From assembly GCA_016219875.1 (NCBI GenBank), contig JACRJZ010000143.1, positions 62,001 to 126,000 on the forward strand: 64,000 bases of DNA. The letters are read 5' to 3'. The stretch comes from Verrucomicrobiota bacterium (GTDB taxonomy: Bacteria; Verrucomicrobiota; Verrucomicrobiia; Limisphaerales; JACRJZ01). The first letter of the stretch is position 1, and the number at the start of each line of letters is the position of its first letter. Below the pieces are notes generated by a model. That model had not been told where the DNA came from and did no database searches. It saw only the letters and a list, made by a program, of their open reading frames with translations. This document shows, piece by piece, positions 17,929 to 26,853 of the stretch. Both the position numbers and the translations under genes were made by a program.

Positions 17929-18342
17929 TCAGAGCGATGTCTTGAGAAACTCATAAAGTAAGAAACTCACACTCCCGAGTAACGCACTCGCAAACACTAA
18001 ACCGACCACAACGGCAGCGATCTTTGCGCGTTTCAATGCACTGCTGAACCATGTTGCGACGCGCGAGCGAGGAAAAACGAGTACGATCAAGCCAAACGCG
18101 CACGCGAGGCCGACAGGCTCCAATACTACCAGCGAGAGTGTCCAAGCAACCCAGCTCTTTGAAAACTCGTCCAGCACTGTATGAGCTCCATACAGCCCAC
18201 CGAAAGCACCAATTATCAGGTAAGTCGTCAGAAGAATCCGCCCGCGCAAAGGGAGACGAAACCACTCTTCAACCCAGCGGACCGCTTCCTCTCGTCGCTT
18301 GGACTCAGTTCTGGGATCGGGTTGCCTGGCGGGTTGTCTCAT
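17929..18342 (-). CDS. Small membrane protein, function unknown
   Basis: The protein has 137 residues from the ATG at 18342 (MRQPARQPDPRTESKRREEA); the open frame runs to 18468, but the added part is arginine/serine-rich and not protein-like. A basic cytosolic N-terminus of about 35 residues is followed by three or four membrane segments (around 40-62, 70-95 and 107-130). No family was recognised. GC is well below the window average, as for the three genes upstream of it on the same strand, so this stretch (17929-19381) looks like one transferred block. The gap to the upstream gene is about 140 bases, so operon membership is uncertain. A similar membrane topology is seen in the gene ending at 18484. 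Confidence 0.55.
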   Translation of the reverse strand: MRQPARQPDPRTESKRREEAVRWVEEWFRLPLRGRILLTTYLIIGAFGGLYGAHTVLDEFSKSWVAWTLSLVVLEPVGLACAFGLIVLVFPRSRVATWFSSALKRAKIAAVVVGLVFASALLGSVSFLLYEFLKTSL

Positions 18343-18483
18343 TGGCGATGATTGACGAGATGAAGTTCCGCGACCGCCGTTGACAGGCAAGGTTGAGCGT
18401 GAAGAGCGCGGCCGAATTTTCGCCCCACGCTCCGCGGGGAAACATCGCTGCGGCGCGCTGGAATGCACTGGTTGAACATAGTT

Positions 18484-18813
18484 TCAGACCGCTGATTGAA
18501 CCTCTGCTTCATGGTCCTGAATGAACTGAGCAATCTGCGGACGAAAACGCGACGCCCAAAACATGTCATGTAGATAGCTCCCCAAGCCGACGAGCAAGCC
18601 CGCGCCGACGGCGCTGCCCCACATGCCGAAGCCAACGAATCTACCGAGCCACGATCCGGCCAAGCCAAAGCAAATGAACACAACCAAACCGAGAACGCGG
18701 ACTCTGGCGCGCAGCAAAAAAGGATGGACACACTGCCGCCACACGAAGCGGCGCTGCTTCACCGACAGGCTGGCCAAATCGGGGAGTCGTGATGGTGTGA
18801 GATAGATGCTCAT
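18484..18813 (-). CDS. Small membrane protein, third gene of a coupled operon
   Basis: The protein has 109 residues from the ATG at 18813. The ATG overlaps the stop of the upstream 49-residue gene as ATGA, which strongly supports this start over an upstream one at 18852. Residues about 37-58 and 60-78 form two adjacent hydrophobic segments (VLGLVVFICFGLAGSW; GSAVGAGLLVGLGSYL). The N-terminal 35 residues contain many basic residues, and the C-terminus is soluble and acidic (QFIQDHEAEVQ). The family is unknown. With its two upstream partners it forms a translationally coupled set; low GC suggests transfer. Confidence 0.65.
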   Translation of the reverse strand: MSIYLTPSRLPDLASLSVKQRRFVWRQCVHPFLLRARVRVLGLVVFICFGLAGSWLGRFVGFGMWGSAVGAGLLVGLGSYLHDMFWASRFRPQIAQFIQDHEAEVQSAV

Positions 18814-18959
18814 GCCGTAGCCGACTTGACGACAATGCTCTGCCACAGCCAATAGACAAAGACTATGATGAAGCCCAAGACATCCAAGCTGCGACCGACC
18901 CCGGAACTGGCCTGCTGAACAACTGTTGGAAGCGGCAAATTGTTAGGCATCCCACTCAT
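18810..18959 (-). CDS. Small 49-residue single-pass membrane protein
   Basis: A short frame of 50 codons including the stop. Its ATG (18959) overlaps the stop of the zinc-ribbon gene and its TGA (18812-18810) overlaps the next ATG; both are ATGA overlaps. The protein is a polar N-terminus (MSGMPNNLPLPTVVQQASSG) followed by one hydrophobic helix (LDVLGFIIVFVYWLWQSIVV) and a short basic tail. Two perfect ATGA junctions and a clean membrane helix make translation likely. No family was recognised. It may be a small subunit or anchor for the coiled-coil zinc-ribbon protein, which is an inference from order only. Confidence 0.6.
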   Translation of the reverse strand: MSGMPNNLPLPTVVQQASSGVGRSLDVLGFIIVFVYWLWQSIVVKSATA

Positions 18960-19381
18960 CCTCCAAGTTCACCAATGAGAAAGCTCAAAAATGCCCTTGC
19001 GCGCCATCCGCAATCCGCCGTGCAATACACGAATCCCTCCCCGTCTGGCGAGGTATCTCCATCTGCCGGCATGTGGCACTTGGGGCAAAACGCCACCCAC
19101 TTGCCTCGCGTCCGCTTTCCACGCCGAAACTCAACCAACCGATGAATAACTACCTCCTCCGCGTGCTCCTCCTCAAGCCGCTGCAACTCCACGCGTGCCT
19201 TCTTGTGATCGACCTGCTCACGTGCAAGCTGCGCCTCAAGGCGGCCTGTCTGAGTCTGAAGGTCCGATACCTTTCGTTCAAGCTGTGCAAACTGGTCCTT
19301 AGCAAGGGCAAGCTGCTGGCTGAGTATCGCCGCCGAACCATGCTCGGTGATCAGCTTTTCGATGCCGTCGAAAATGTTCAT
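18956..19381 (-). CDS. Coiled-coil protein with C-terminal zinc ribbon
   Basis: The protein has 141 residues. Residues about 20-80 are heptad-rich and strongly coiled-coil (AQLERKVSDLQTQTGRLEAQ and on). Residues 95-130 hold two cysteine pairs, CPKCH and YCTADCGW, spaced as in a zinc ribbon, with a hydrophobic C-terminal end. It is the first gene of a three-gene set joined by ATGA overlaps and is presumably cytoplasmic or membrane-associated through its partners. Coiled-coil/zinc-ribbon proteins often bind nucleic acids or proteins; nothing more specific can be read. It lies 22 bases downstream of the Gfo/Idh/MocA gene on the same strand, but the composition differs (lower GC). Confidence 0.7.
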   Translation of the reverse strand: MNIFDGIEKLITEHGSAAILSQQLALAKDQFAQLERKVSDLQTQTGRLEAQLAREQVDHKKARVELQRLEEEHAEEVVIHRLVEFRRGKRTRGKWVAFCPKCHMPADGDTSPDGEGFVYCTADCGWRARAFLSFLIGELGG

Positions 19382-19403
19382 GCGGATGATGGCGAAGTGA
19401 TGC

Positions 19404-20705
19404 CTAACAGACGATTAAGTTCCACGGCTCCCGCTTGGCGCGCCCAAGCAGCGCGTTGGCGGACTCGTCGCCGAGGAACTGTTCGGTGTCCGGGTTCCAG
19501 CGCAGCTTGCGGCCCAGCGTGATCGCGATCACGCACAAGTGCCCCACGCTCGCCGAACGATGCGCCACTTCCGCCGGCGTGATGGTGAGCCGGCGCGAGC
19601 GGACGCAGTCGAGGAAGTTCCCGATGTGGTTGGTGGAGCGGTAAAGCTGAAGCTCGTCGGGATGAATCTTCTCCTGCTTCAACTCCTTGGGCGAGGTCTC
19701 GAAGCCGCCGCGGTCCACCCAAACCCAGCCGTCGGTGCCGATCCACTTCGCGCCCATGCGGTGCGCGCCCTCGGCGTTTTGCAGGACCAGCTTCACGCCG
19801 TTGGCGTAGGCGCCTTCGATGCGGTAGCGCGTGGCGGCGTCCCAGATGCCGGTCTTGGGGAACTCGGCGTGAATGGGATGGAGTTCCACCGGGCCGGTGT
19901 ATTCGGTGCCCAGGCCCCATTGTGCGATGTCGCCGTGATGGCCGATCCAGTCCATGAGTTGGCCGCCGCCGTAATCCATCTGCCAGCGCCAGTTCCAGTG
20001 GGTGCGGTCTTTGGAATACGGCGCCCAGGGCGAGGGGCCGCACCAGAAATCGTAGTCGAGTTCCGCCGGCGGGTCGATGAACGGTGCATGCCCGCCCGCG
20101 CCGCCCGTCGGCAGGCCAACCTCGACAGTGTGGACCTTGCCGATGCGCCCGTTGCGCACCAGTTCGCAGGCAAAGCGGAAATCGCCGGTGGACCGCTGCC
20201 ACGAGCCGGTCTGCCAGACGCGGCCGTATTGGTTCAGCGCTGTGACCATGGCGCGCCCTTCGCGGAGGTCGTGGCTGAACGGTTTCTCACCATAGACATC
20301 TTTGCCCGACTTGGCCGCCATGATGGCCGGAATGGCGTGCCAATGATCCGGCGTGGCCAGCGAGATGGCGTCGATGTCGTCCCGCGCCAACAGCTCGCGG
20401 AAGTCTTTGTAGGCGGCGCAGTCCTGGTTGCTGTAGTGGCTGTTCACGCGTTTGCGCGCGCCTTCCAGAGCGTTGCGGTCCACGTCGCTCACCGCGAGGA
20501 CCCGGCAGCGCGGGTCGCCAAGGAAGCCGCCGAGATTCCCGGAGCCCATGCCGCCAAGGCCAATGGCCCCGACCGTGATGCGTTGGCTGGGGGCCTCCGC
20601 GCTGAGGACGGAAGAGGGAATGAGGAGAGGGAACCCGGCAGCCGCGCCGGTCGCAGTCACGCCTTTGAGGAACTGCCGGCGACTGAAGATGGACTTCGCG
20701 GTCAT
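19404..20705 (-). CDS. Gfo/Idh/MocA-family oxidoreductase with Tat-type signal
   Basis: The protein has 433 residues. The N-terminus SRRQFLKGVTATGAAAG is a twin-arginine-type signal (SRRQFLK), so export of a folded, cofactor-loaded enzyme is predicted. It is followed by a Rossmann NAD(P) fold: VGAIGLGGMGSGNLGG, then AVSDVDRNALEGA, and the family's EKP motif (DVYGEKPFSHDLREG). GGGQLMDWIGHHGDIAQWGL contributes the usual metal- or substrate-binding histidines. This export-linked subgroup is highly expanded in Verrucomicrobia and Planctomycetes and is believed to oxidise sugars or sugar derivatives; the substrate is unknown. Start at ATG 20705 gives the intact signal. It is followed within 22 bases by the zinc-ribbon gene. 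Confidence 0.9.
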   Translation of the reverse strand: MTAKSIFSRRQFLKGVTATGAAAGFPLLIPSSVLSAEAPSQRITVGAIGLGGMGSGNLGGFLGDPRCRVLAVSDVDRNALEGARKRVNSHYSNQDCAAYKDFRELLARDDIDAISLATPDHWHAIPAIMAAKSGKDVYGEKPFSHDLREGRAMVTALNQYGRVWQTGSWQRSTGDFRFACELVRNGRIGKVHTVEVGLPTGGAGGHAPFIDPPAELDYDFWCGPSPWAPYSKDRTHWNWRWQMDYGGGQLMDWIGHHGDIAQWGLGTEYTGPVELHPIHAEFPKTGIWDAATRYRIEGAYANGVKLVLQNAEGAHRMGAKWIGTDGWVWVDRGGFETSPKELKQEKIHPDELQLYRSTNHIGNFLDCVRSRRLTITPAEVAHRSASVGHLCVIAITLGRKLRWNPDTEQFLGDESANALLGRAKREPWNLIVC

Positions 20706-20825
20706 GGCGCGAGGTTACGCGCCAGGGTCGAAGGCGGGCAAATGGAAAACCTGTTGCGCTACGATGCTCACCGCGCAGCGCCTCAGTAAAGTCGGGGCCG
20801 AGGCGGAAATCCGAAATCCTGAGGC

Positions 20826-21101
20826 AATTTCAAAACTCGGTAGCAGCCGACGTGAGGAGGCTCACTCTGACTGCAGAATGCAGAATGCAGATTGCAGATT
20901 GGAGTCAGAGCCTGCCAAGGAACGGTGACGGCAGAAGTGCGGACTGGAAGAAATAAGCGGATGCGAGGACGGCTGGAAGTTCACACTTTTAAAAGTGTGA
21001 ACTTCCAGTTTCAAAACCGAACCGGCCAAGTTCCTTGGCCCGATGCAGCAACCATCGGTTGCTCCGACTCTCCTCACGTCGGCTGCTACCGTTTTGAAAG
21101 A
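20826..21101. repeat. Copy 4 of the GTAGCAGCCGACGTGAGGAG element, expanded by insertions
   Basis: Left end AATTTCAAAACTCGGTAGCA with GCCGACGTGAGGAGGCTC, and right end CTCCTCACGTCGGCTGCTAC then CGTTTTGAAAGAGGC. Between them are GCAGAATGCAGATTGCAGAT units, a 36-bp perfect palindrome (20973-21008) and GGCCAAGTTCCTTGGCC. It occupies much of the 578-base gap before the sigma factor gene. Confidence 0.85.
20973..21008. repeat. Perfect 36-bp palindrome without loop
   Basis: The half-site CTGGAAGTTCACACTTTT (18 bases) is followed directly by its exact reverse complement. With zero spacer it would form a cruciform or hairpin, or bind a dimeric protein. It sits inside repeat copy 4. Confidence 0.9.
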
Positions 21102-21116
21102 GGCTCTCCTGTCGGC

Positions 21117-21205
21117 CCGTGAAGGTTTCGGGTTTGAGATTTCGAACTTCGGATTTGTTTCGGATTTCGAATTTGGCGAACCGCCAGAGCCGGACTCGAC
21201 TGAGG
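21117..21205. repeat. Left copy of an inverted ~90-bp repeat pair
   Basis: Contains CGGATTTGTTTCGGATTTCG and AATTTGGCGAACCGCCAGAG. A nearly identical inverted copy lies at 25520-25620, after the ABC permease gene. The pair flanks the sigma factor and MacA/MacB genes. Confidence 0.85.
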
Positions 21206-21283
21206 CCTTTCGACGGCATTCTGCTGAGCCGCCGCAAAGTTTCCCGGTTCTACTCCCGCGCGAGGCGTGCTACGCTGCGGCGC

Positions 21284-21841
21284 GTGAACGAAGTCACACG
21301 GGTTTTAGAGGCATTTCAGAAAGGCGACCCCCAGGCCGCCGAGGAACTGCTGCCGCTGGTTTATCAGGAATTGCGCCGGCTGGCCGCCTGCAAAATGGCC
21401 GGCGAAGCGCCGGGCCACACGCTGCAGCCCACCGCGCTCGTGCATGAAGCCTGGCTCCGCCTCGTCGGCCCCGCGCAACAGGGCTGGGCCAATCGCGCGC
21501 ATTTCTTCGGCGCCGCGGCCGAGGCGATGCGGCGCATTCTCGTCGAGCACGCCCGGCGCAAGCTGAGTCTGAAACGCGGGGCCAACTCTCAGCGCGTGGA
21601 ACTGGACGAGTCGATGCTGATCCTGACCGCGCCGCCGGATGAATTGCTCGCCGTCCACGAGGCGCTGGATGAACTCGCGCGCCAAGACCCCACGGCGGCG
21701 GAACTCGTCAAGCTGCGGTACTTCGTCGGCATGACGATGGAGGAGGCGTCGTCCGCGCTCGGGTTGGCCAAGCGCACCGCAGAAGGGGTTTGGACCTACG
21801 CCCGCGTGTGGCTCCATCGCGCCATCCGCAGCCGGGCGTAG
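21284..21841 (+). CDS. ECF-type RNA polymerase sigma factor
   Basis: The protein has 185 residues from the GTG at 21284 (VNEVTRVLEAFQKGD). The frame is open to 21119, but those codons are the translation of the dispersed inverted repeat, so the GTG start is preferred. The order is typical of the planctomycete/acidobacterial ECF group (TIGR02999-like): QAAEELLPLVYQELRRLAA (region 2.1), HTLQPTALVHEAWLRL (2.2-2.4), NRAHFFGAAAEAMRRILVEH, then region 4 with LVKLRYFVGMTMEEASSALG and a helix-turn-helix. Members of this group are usually next to a Ser/Thr protein kinase gene; here none follows, only a palindromic repeat and the export operon. Its target promoters are unknown; regulation of the downstream MacA/MacB genes is possible. 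Confidence 0.88.
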   Translation: MNEVTRVLEAFQKGDPQAAEELLPLVYQELRRLAACKMAGEAPGHTLQPTALVHEAWLRLVGPAQQGWANRAHFFGAAAEAMRRILVEHARRKLSLKRGANSQRVELDESMLILTAPPDELLAVHEALDELARQDPTAAELVKLRYFVGMTMEEASSALGLAKRTAEGVWTYARVWLHRAIRSRA

Positions 21842-21897
21842 CCGTGCCGACGTTTGCTGCAACGCCTTGGCCTTCTCCGGTGCCCAATGTCGTGCCG

Positions 21898-21979
21898 GTG
21901 GGGCGAGCGTACTCGCGAGCCGCTCCACGCGCCGCTTTCGGGCTTGGCCCATCGACTCGCGAGTACGCTCGCCCCACCA
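21898..21979. repeat. Palindromic element GTGGGGCGAGCGTACTCGCG (copy a)
   Basis: GGTGGGGCGAGCGTACTCGC and its inverse GCGAGTACGCTCGCCCCACC flank about 35 bases. It translates as GRAYSRA-like peptides in several frames, but there is no gene here. It fills much of the spacer 21842-22116. Confidence 0.9.
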
Positions 21980-22116
21980 CCAAGCCTGAATCTCGCTAAG
22001 GATCGGGAGCCCGTTACTGGCCCTTTGCCAAAGTCTTGGCAAGACTCCGTCAACCTGCGTAACTTCGCGGCGGTCTGGGATGTCGGCGGGACCTCGCTGA
22101 CGCCTGGCAAATCACT

Positions 22117-23415
22117 ATGGCAAACGCTGCCTCCAAAACTCTGACTTGGCTCGTGGTCCTGGCCCTCCTCGCGGGCGGGGCCTTCTTCGGCTACCGGTAC
22201 TGGCAGAAGCTGCCCAAGGCCGGCCCGGAGTACCGCACCGTCACCGTCACGCGCGGCGAACTCACGCAGGCCGTCACGGCGACCGGCACGCTCAACCCGG
22301 TGGTCAACGTCCAGGTGGGCAGCCAGATTTCCGGCATCATCCAGAAGATCTTCGTGGACTACAACTCGGCCGTCACCAACGGCCAATTGATCGCCCAGAT
22401 CGACCCCGCCACCTACATCGCCAACGTGCATCAAGCCGAAGGCGACCTCGCCAACGCCCGCGCTGGACTGGAACTGGCCCAAGTCAGTTTCAAACGGGAC
22501 AAGCTCTTGCTCGAAGAGAAGCTGATCCCCGCGTCGGATTTCGACAAGACGGTTGCCACTCTCCACCAAGCCGAGGCCCAGGTGAAGATTCGCGAAGCCG
22601 CGCTGGAAAAGGCCAAGGTGGATTTGATGCGTACCTCCATTAATGCGCCGATCAATGGGGTGGTCATTTCGCGCAACGTCGATGTCGGCCAGACGGTGGC
22701 GGCCAGCTTCAACACGCCCACGCTCTTTGTCATCGCCAACGACCTGGCGAAAATGCAGATCGACGCCAACGTCTCCGAAGCCGACGTGGGCGGGATCGAA
22801 CTGGACCAGGAGGTGAGCTTCACCGTGGATGCGTTCCTGAACCGCACGTTCCGCGGCAAAGTGATGCAAATCCGCAACGCCCCCATCACCGTGCAAAACG
22901 TCGTCACCTACGACACCGTGATCGAAGTCAACAACGCCGACCTGAAACTCAAGCCGGGCATGACGGCCAACGTCTCGATCACCACGGCCCAGCGTGAGGA
23001 CGCGCTCAAGGTTTCCAATGCCGCGCTGCGCTTCCGCCCGCCGGAAAGCACTGACGACAAGAAAGGCCCCGGCACCAACCTGCTGGCTGGCGCCAGCGGG
23101 TCGCCTTCCTTCGGATCGGGCCGCGGAATGGGCGGCCGGACGGCGGGCGGTGGTGGTGGCGGCACGCGGCAGCGTGGCGAGCGTTCCCCGGTCAGGACCG
23201 TGTACATCTTGTCGCGAACGAACTCCGCTTCCGGCGCCGCCTTGGTCCTGCAACCGGCGCGCATCAAAGTGGGCATCAGCGACGGGGTCTTCACCGAAGT
23301 GCTCGAAGGGTTGAAGGAAGGCGATGAAGTGGTCATCGGCACCAGCACGCCGACCTCGGAAGCACCGTCGGGCCAGCCTGCCAATCCTTTCGGCGGCGGC
23401 ATGAGACGCTTCTGA
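22117..23415 (+). CDS. Efflux periplasmic adaptor (MacA-like membrane fusion protein)
   Basis: The protein has 432 residues. An N-terminal membrane anchor (LTWLVVLALLAGGAFFGYRY, residues 9-28) is followed by the first half of a biotinyl-lipoyl domain (GTLNPVVNVQVGSQISGIIQ) and an alpha-helical hairpin (residues about 95-180). The second lipoyl half is INAPINGVVISRNVDVGQTV, followed by beta-barrel and membrane-proximal domains. A glycine-rich stretch (around 330-352, GGRTAGGGGGGTRQRGE) interrupts the last domain and is lineage-specific. The family links inner-membrane ABC or RND pumps to a TolC channel across the periplasm. The two downstream genes encode the ABC partner, and a TolC homologue lies 3.4 kb away. 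Specificity (macrolide, lipopeptide, other) is not visible. Confidence 0.92.
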   Translation: MANAASKTLTWLVVLALLAGGAFFGYRYWQKLPKAGPEYRTVTVTRGELTQAVTATGTLNPVVNVQVGSQISGIIQKIFVDYNSAVTNGQLIAQIDPATYIANVHQAEGDLANARAGLELAQVSFKRDKLLLEEKLIPASDFDKTVATLHQAEAQVKIREAALEKAKVDLMRTSINAPINGVVISRNVDVGQTVAASFNTPTLFVIANDLAKMQIDANVSEADVGGIELDQEVSFTVDAFLNRTFRGKVMQIRNAPITVQNVVTYDTVIEVNNADLKLKPGMTANVSITTAQREDALKVSNAALRFRPPESTDDKKGPGTNLLAGASGSPSFGSGRGMGGRTAGGGGGGTRQRGERSPVRTVYILSRTNSASGAALVLQPARIKVGISDGVFTEVLEGLKEGDEVVIGTSTPTSEAPSGQPANPFGGGMRRF

Positions 23416-23425
23416 GCCTTGGTGG

Positions 23426-23458
23426 ATTTTGAACTTTGAACCTTGAACCTTGAACTTG
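23426..23458. repeat. Short tandem repeat TGAACCTTGAACCTTGAAC
   Basis: Three to four TTGAACC(T)T units fill the 47-base gap between the adaptor and ATPase genes. The same unit appears, inverted on itself, inside ubiD (53042-53130). Confidence 0.75.
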
Positions 23459-23462
23459 CCCG

Positions 23463-25438
<1,976 letters not shown>

Positions 25439-25519
25439 AGGCGGTTGAAGGGTTGAAGAGTTGAAGAGGCTCCAGCATTGAGCCGAAGCCTTCCCATGAA
25501 GCCTCTTCGTAAGGCGTCA

Positions 25520-25620
25520 GCAGAGTCCGGCTCTGGCGGTTCGCCAAATTCGAAATCCGAAAATCGAAATCCGAAACAAATCTGAAGCTCGAAATCTCAA
25601 ATCCGAAACCGTCACGGGCC
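25520..25620. repeat. Right copy of the inverted ~90-bp repeat pair
   Basis: Reads TCCGGCTCTGGCGGTTCGCC then AAATTCGAAATCCGAAA, the inverse of 21117-21205, with a short internal duplication (GAAAATCGAAATCC). It fills much of the gap 25439-25745, which has no gene. Confidence 0.85.
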
Positions 25621-25745
25621 GACCGGGTTTCGGATTGGCTTACTCGGATTTCGGATTTCTGCCTCGGCCCTGGCTTTACTGAGGCGTTACGCCTCTTCAC
25701 CGATTTCTCTTCCCAACCTTTCCCCCTTTCTTACCCTCCGCCTGC

Positions 25746-26774
25746 TTGAACGAACGAATCCGAACCGAAATCCTGCCCACGCACTCCGCGGAGATGTTCA
25801 AGGAAGCCGTGCGGCGGGCGGTGGAACTGTTGCAGGCGGGCGAAGTGGTGGCGTTGCCCACCGAGACGGTCTATGGCCTCGCGGCCAACGCGCTCGACGC
25901 CCAGGCGGTCGGGCGCATCTACGAGGTGAAAGGCCGTCCGGCCCACAACCCGATCATCGTCCACGTCAGCGGCTGCGAAATGGCCCAGACCTGCGTGCGC
26001 GCCTGGACCGTGGTGGCAGACCGGCTGGCGCGCGCGTTTTGGCCGGGACCGCTGACGCTGGTGTTACCGAAGGCGCCGATCATTCCAGAGATTGTGACCG
26101 CCGGCGGAGACACCGTGGGCGTCCGCTGGCCGAGCCATCCGTTCATCCAGGCGGTGATTCGCGAAGGCGGCTTCCCGCTCGCCGCGCCCAGCGCGAACCT
26201 GTCGAACCACCTTTCCCCCACCAGCGCCGAGCACGTGCGCCGCCAACTCGGCGGGCGCATCCGGCTGGTCGTGGACGGTGGATCTTCCCAGGTCGGAATC
26301 GAATCGACTGTGCTGGACCTCACGATGTCGCCTCCGCGCGTGCTCCGGCCGGGGATGATTCACGAGGAATCGTTGGCGGCGGTGGTGCCGGAAGTCAGAG
26401 GTCAGAAGCCAGAGGTCAGCAGTCAGAGTCAGACGTTGCGAAGTCCGGGGATGTTGAACAAGCACTACGCGCCCAAGGCCAGGCTCCTGGTGCTGAATTG
26501 GGCGGACGACGCGCAACTCAAACAGAAGCTTGCGGCCAGGCGCTTGGAGCCTTCCAACGTCCACGTCGTCGCGCACACGCGTATTCCACTCGGCGGCGGA
26601 TTCGGCGGCGTGAGCGTGATCCCGCACGACGCGGCGGCGTTCGCCCGGGCGCTCTACGCGGAGTTGCACCGCTGCGACGAACACGGCGCGGCATGCATCG
26701 TGGTCGAGGCACCGCCGGAAGCCCCCGCCTGGCGGGGCATCGCCGACCGGCTCCGGCGCGCGGCTGCCACTTAA
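25746..26774 (+). CDS. tsaC: L-threonylcarbamoyladenylate synthase (Sua5/YrdC/TsaC family)
   Basis: The protein has 342 residues with a TTG start at 25746; an ATG at 25794 is an alternative. The YrdC/Sua5 domain (residues about 22-205) shows PTETVYGLAANALD, KGRPAHNPIIVHV, FWPGPLTLVL, VGVRWPSHP and PLAAPSANLS, and IESTVLDL precedes a C-terminal Sua5 domain. The enzyme makes TC-AMP from threonine, bicarbonate and ATP for the tRNA t6A37 modification. The linker between the domains (EVRGQKPEVSSQSQT) is the in-frame translation of a GTCAGAGGTCAGAAGC repeat; the following LNKHYAPKARLLVL resumes the normal Sua5 pattern, so the gene seems intact. It lies between the transporter operon and tolC but has no functional link to them. 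Confidence 0.93.
   Translation: MNERIRTEILPTHSAEMFKEAVRRAVELLQAGEVVALPTETVYGLAANALDAQAVGRIYEVKGRPAHNPIIVHVSGCEMAQTCVRAWTVVADRLARAFWPGPLTLVLPKAPIIPEIVTAGGDTVGVRWPSHPFIQAVIREGGFPLAAPSANLSNHLSPTSAEHVRRQLGGRIRLVVDGGSSQVGIESTVLDLTMSPPRVLRPGMIHEESLAAVVPEVRGQKPEVSSQSQTLRSPGMLNKHYAPKARLLVLNWADDAQLKQKLAARRLEPSNVHVVAHTRIPLGGGFGGVSVIPHDAAAFARALYAELHRCDEHGAACIVVEAPPEAPAWRGIADRLRRAAAT
26391..26432. repeat. In-frame AGTCAGAGGTCAG repeat inside tsaC linker
   Basis: Tandem GTCAGAGGTCAGAAG(C)CAG units occupy 42 bases of the linker region of the synthase and keep the frame open. Confidence 0.7.
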
Positions 26775-26853
26775 TGATCGACGAACCCACACAAACCCCG
26801 TTCCGTTTGTTGACGAACTGGAACAATTCAAGCAATCTCCCCGCCCGACGCAC

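Noticed and set aside
21842..22116. Possible missing kinase or small gene after the sigma factor
   Set aside because: The frames there are translations of the GTGGGGCGAGCGTACTCGCG palindrome (GRAYSRA peptides), not a gene.
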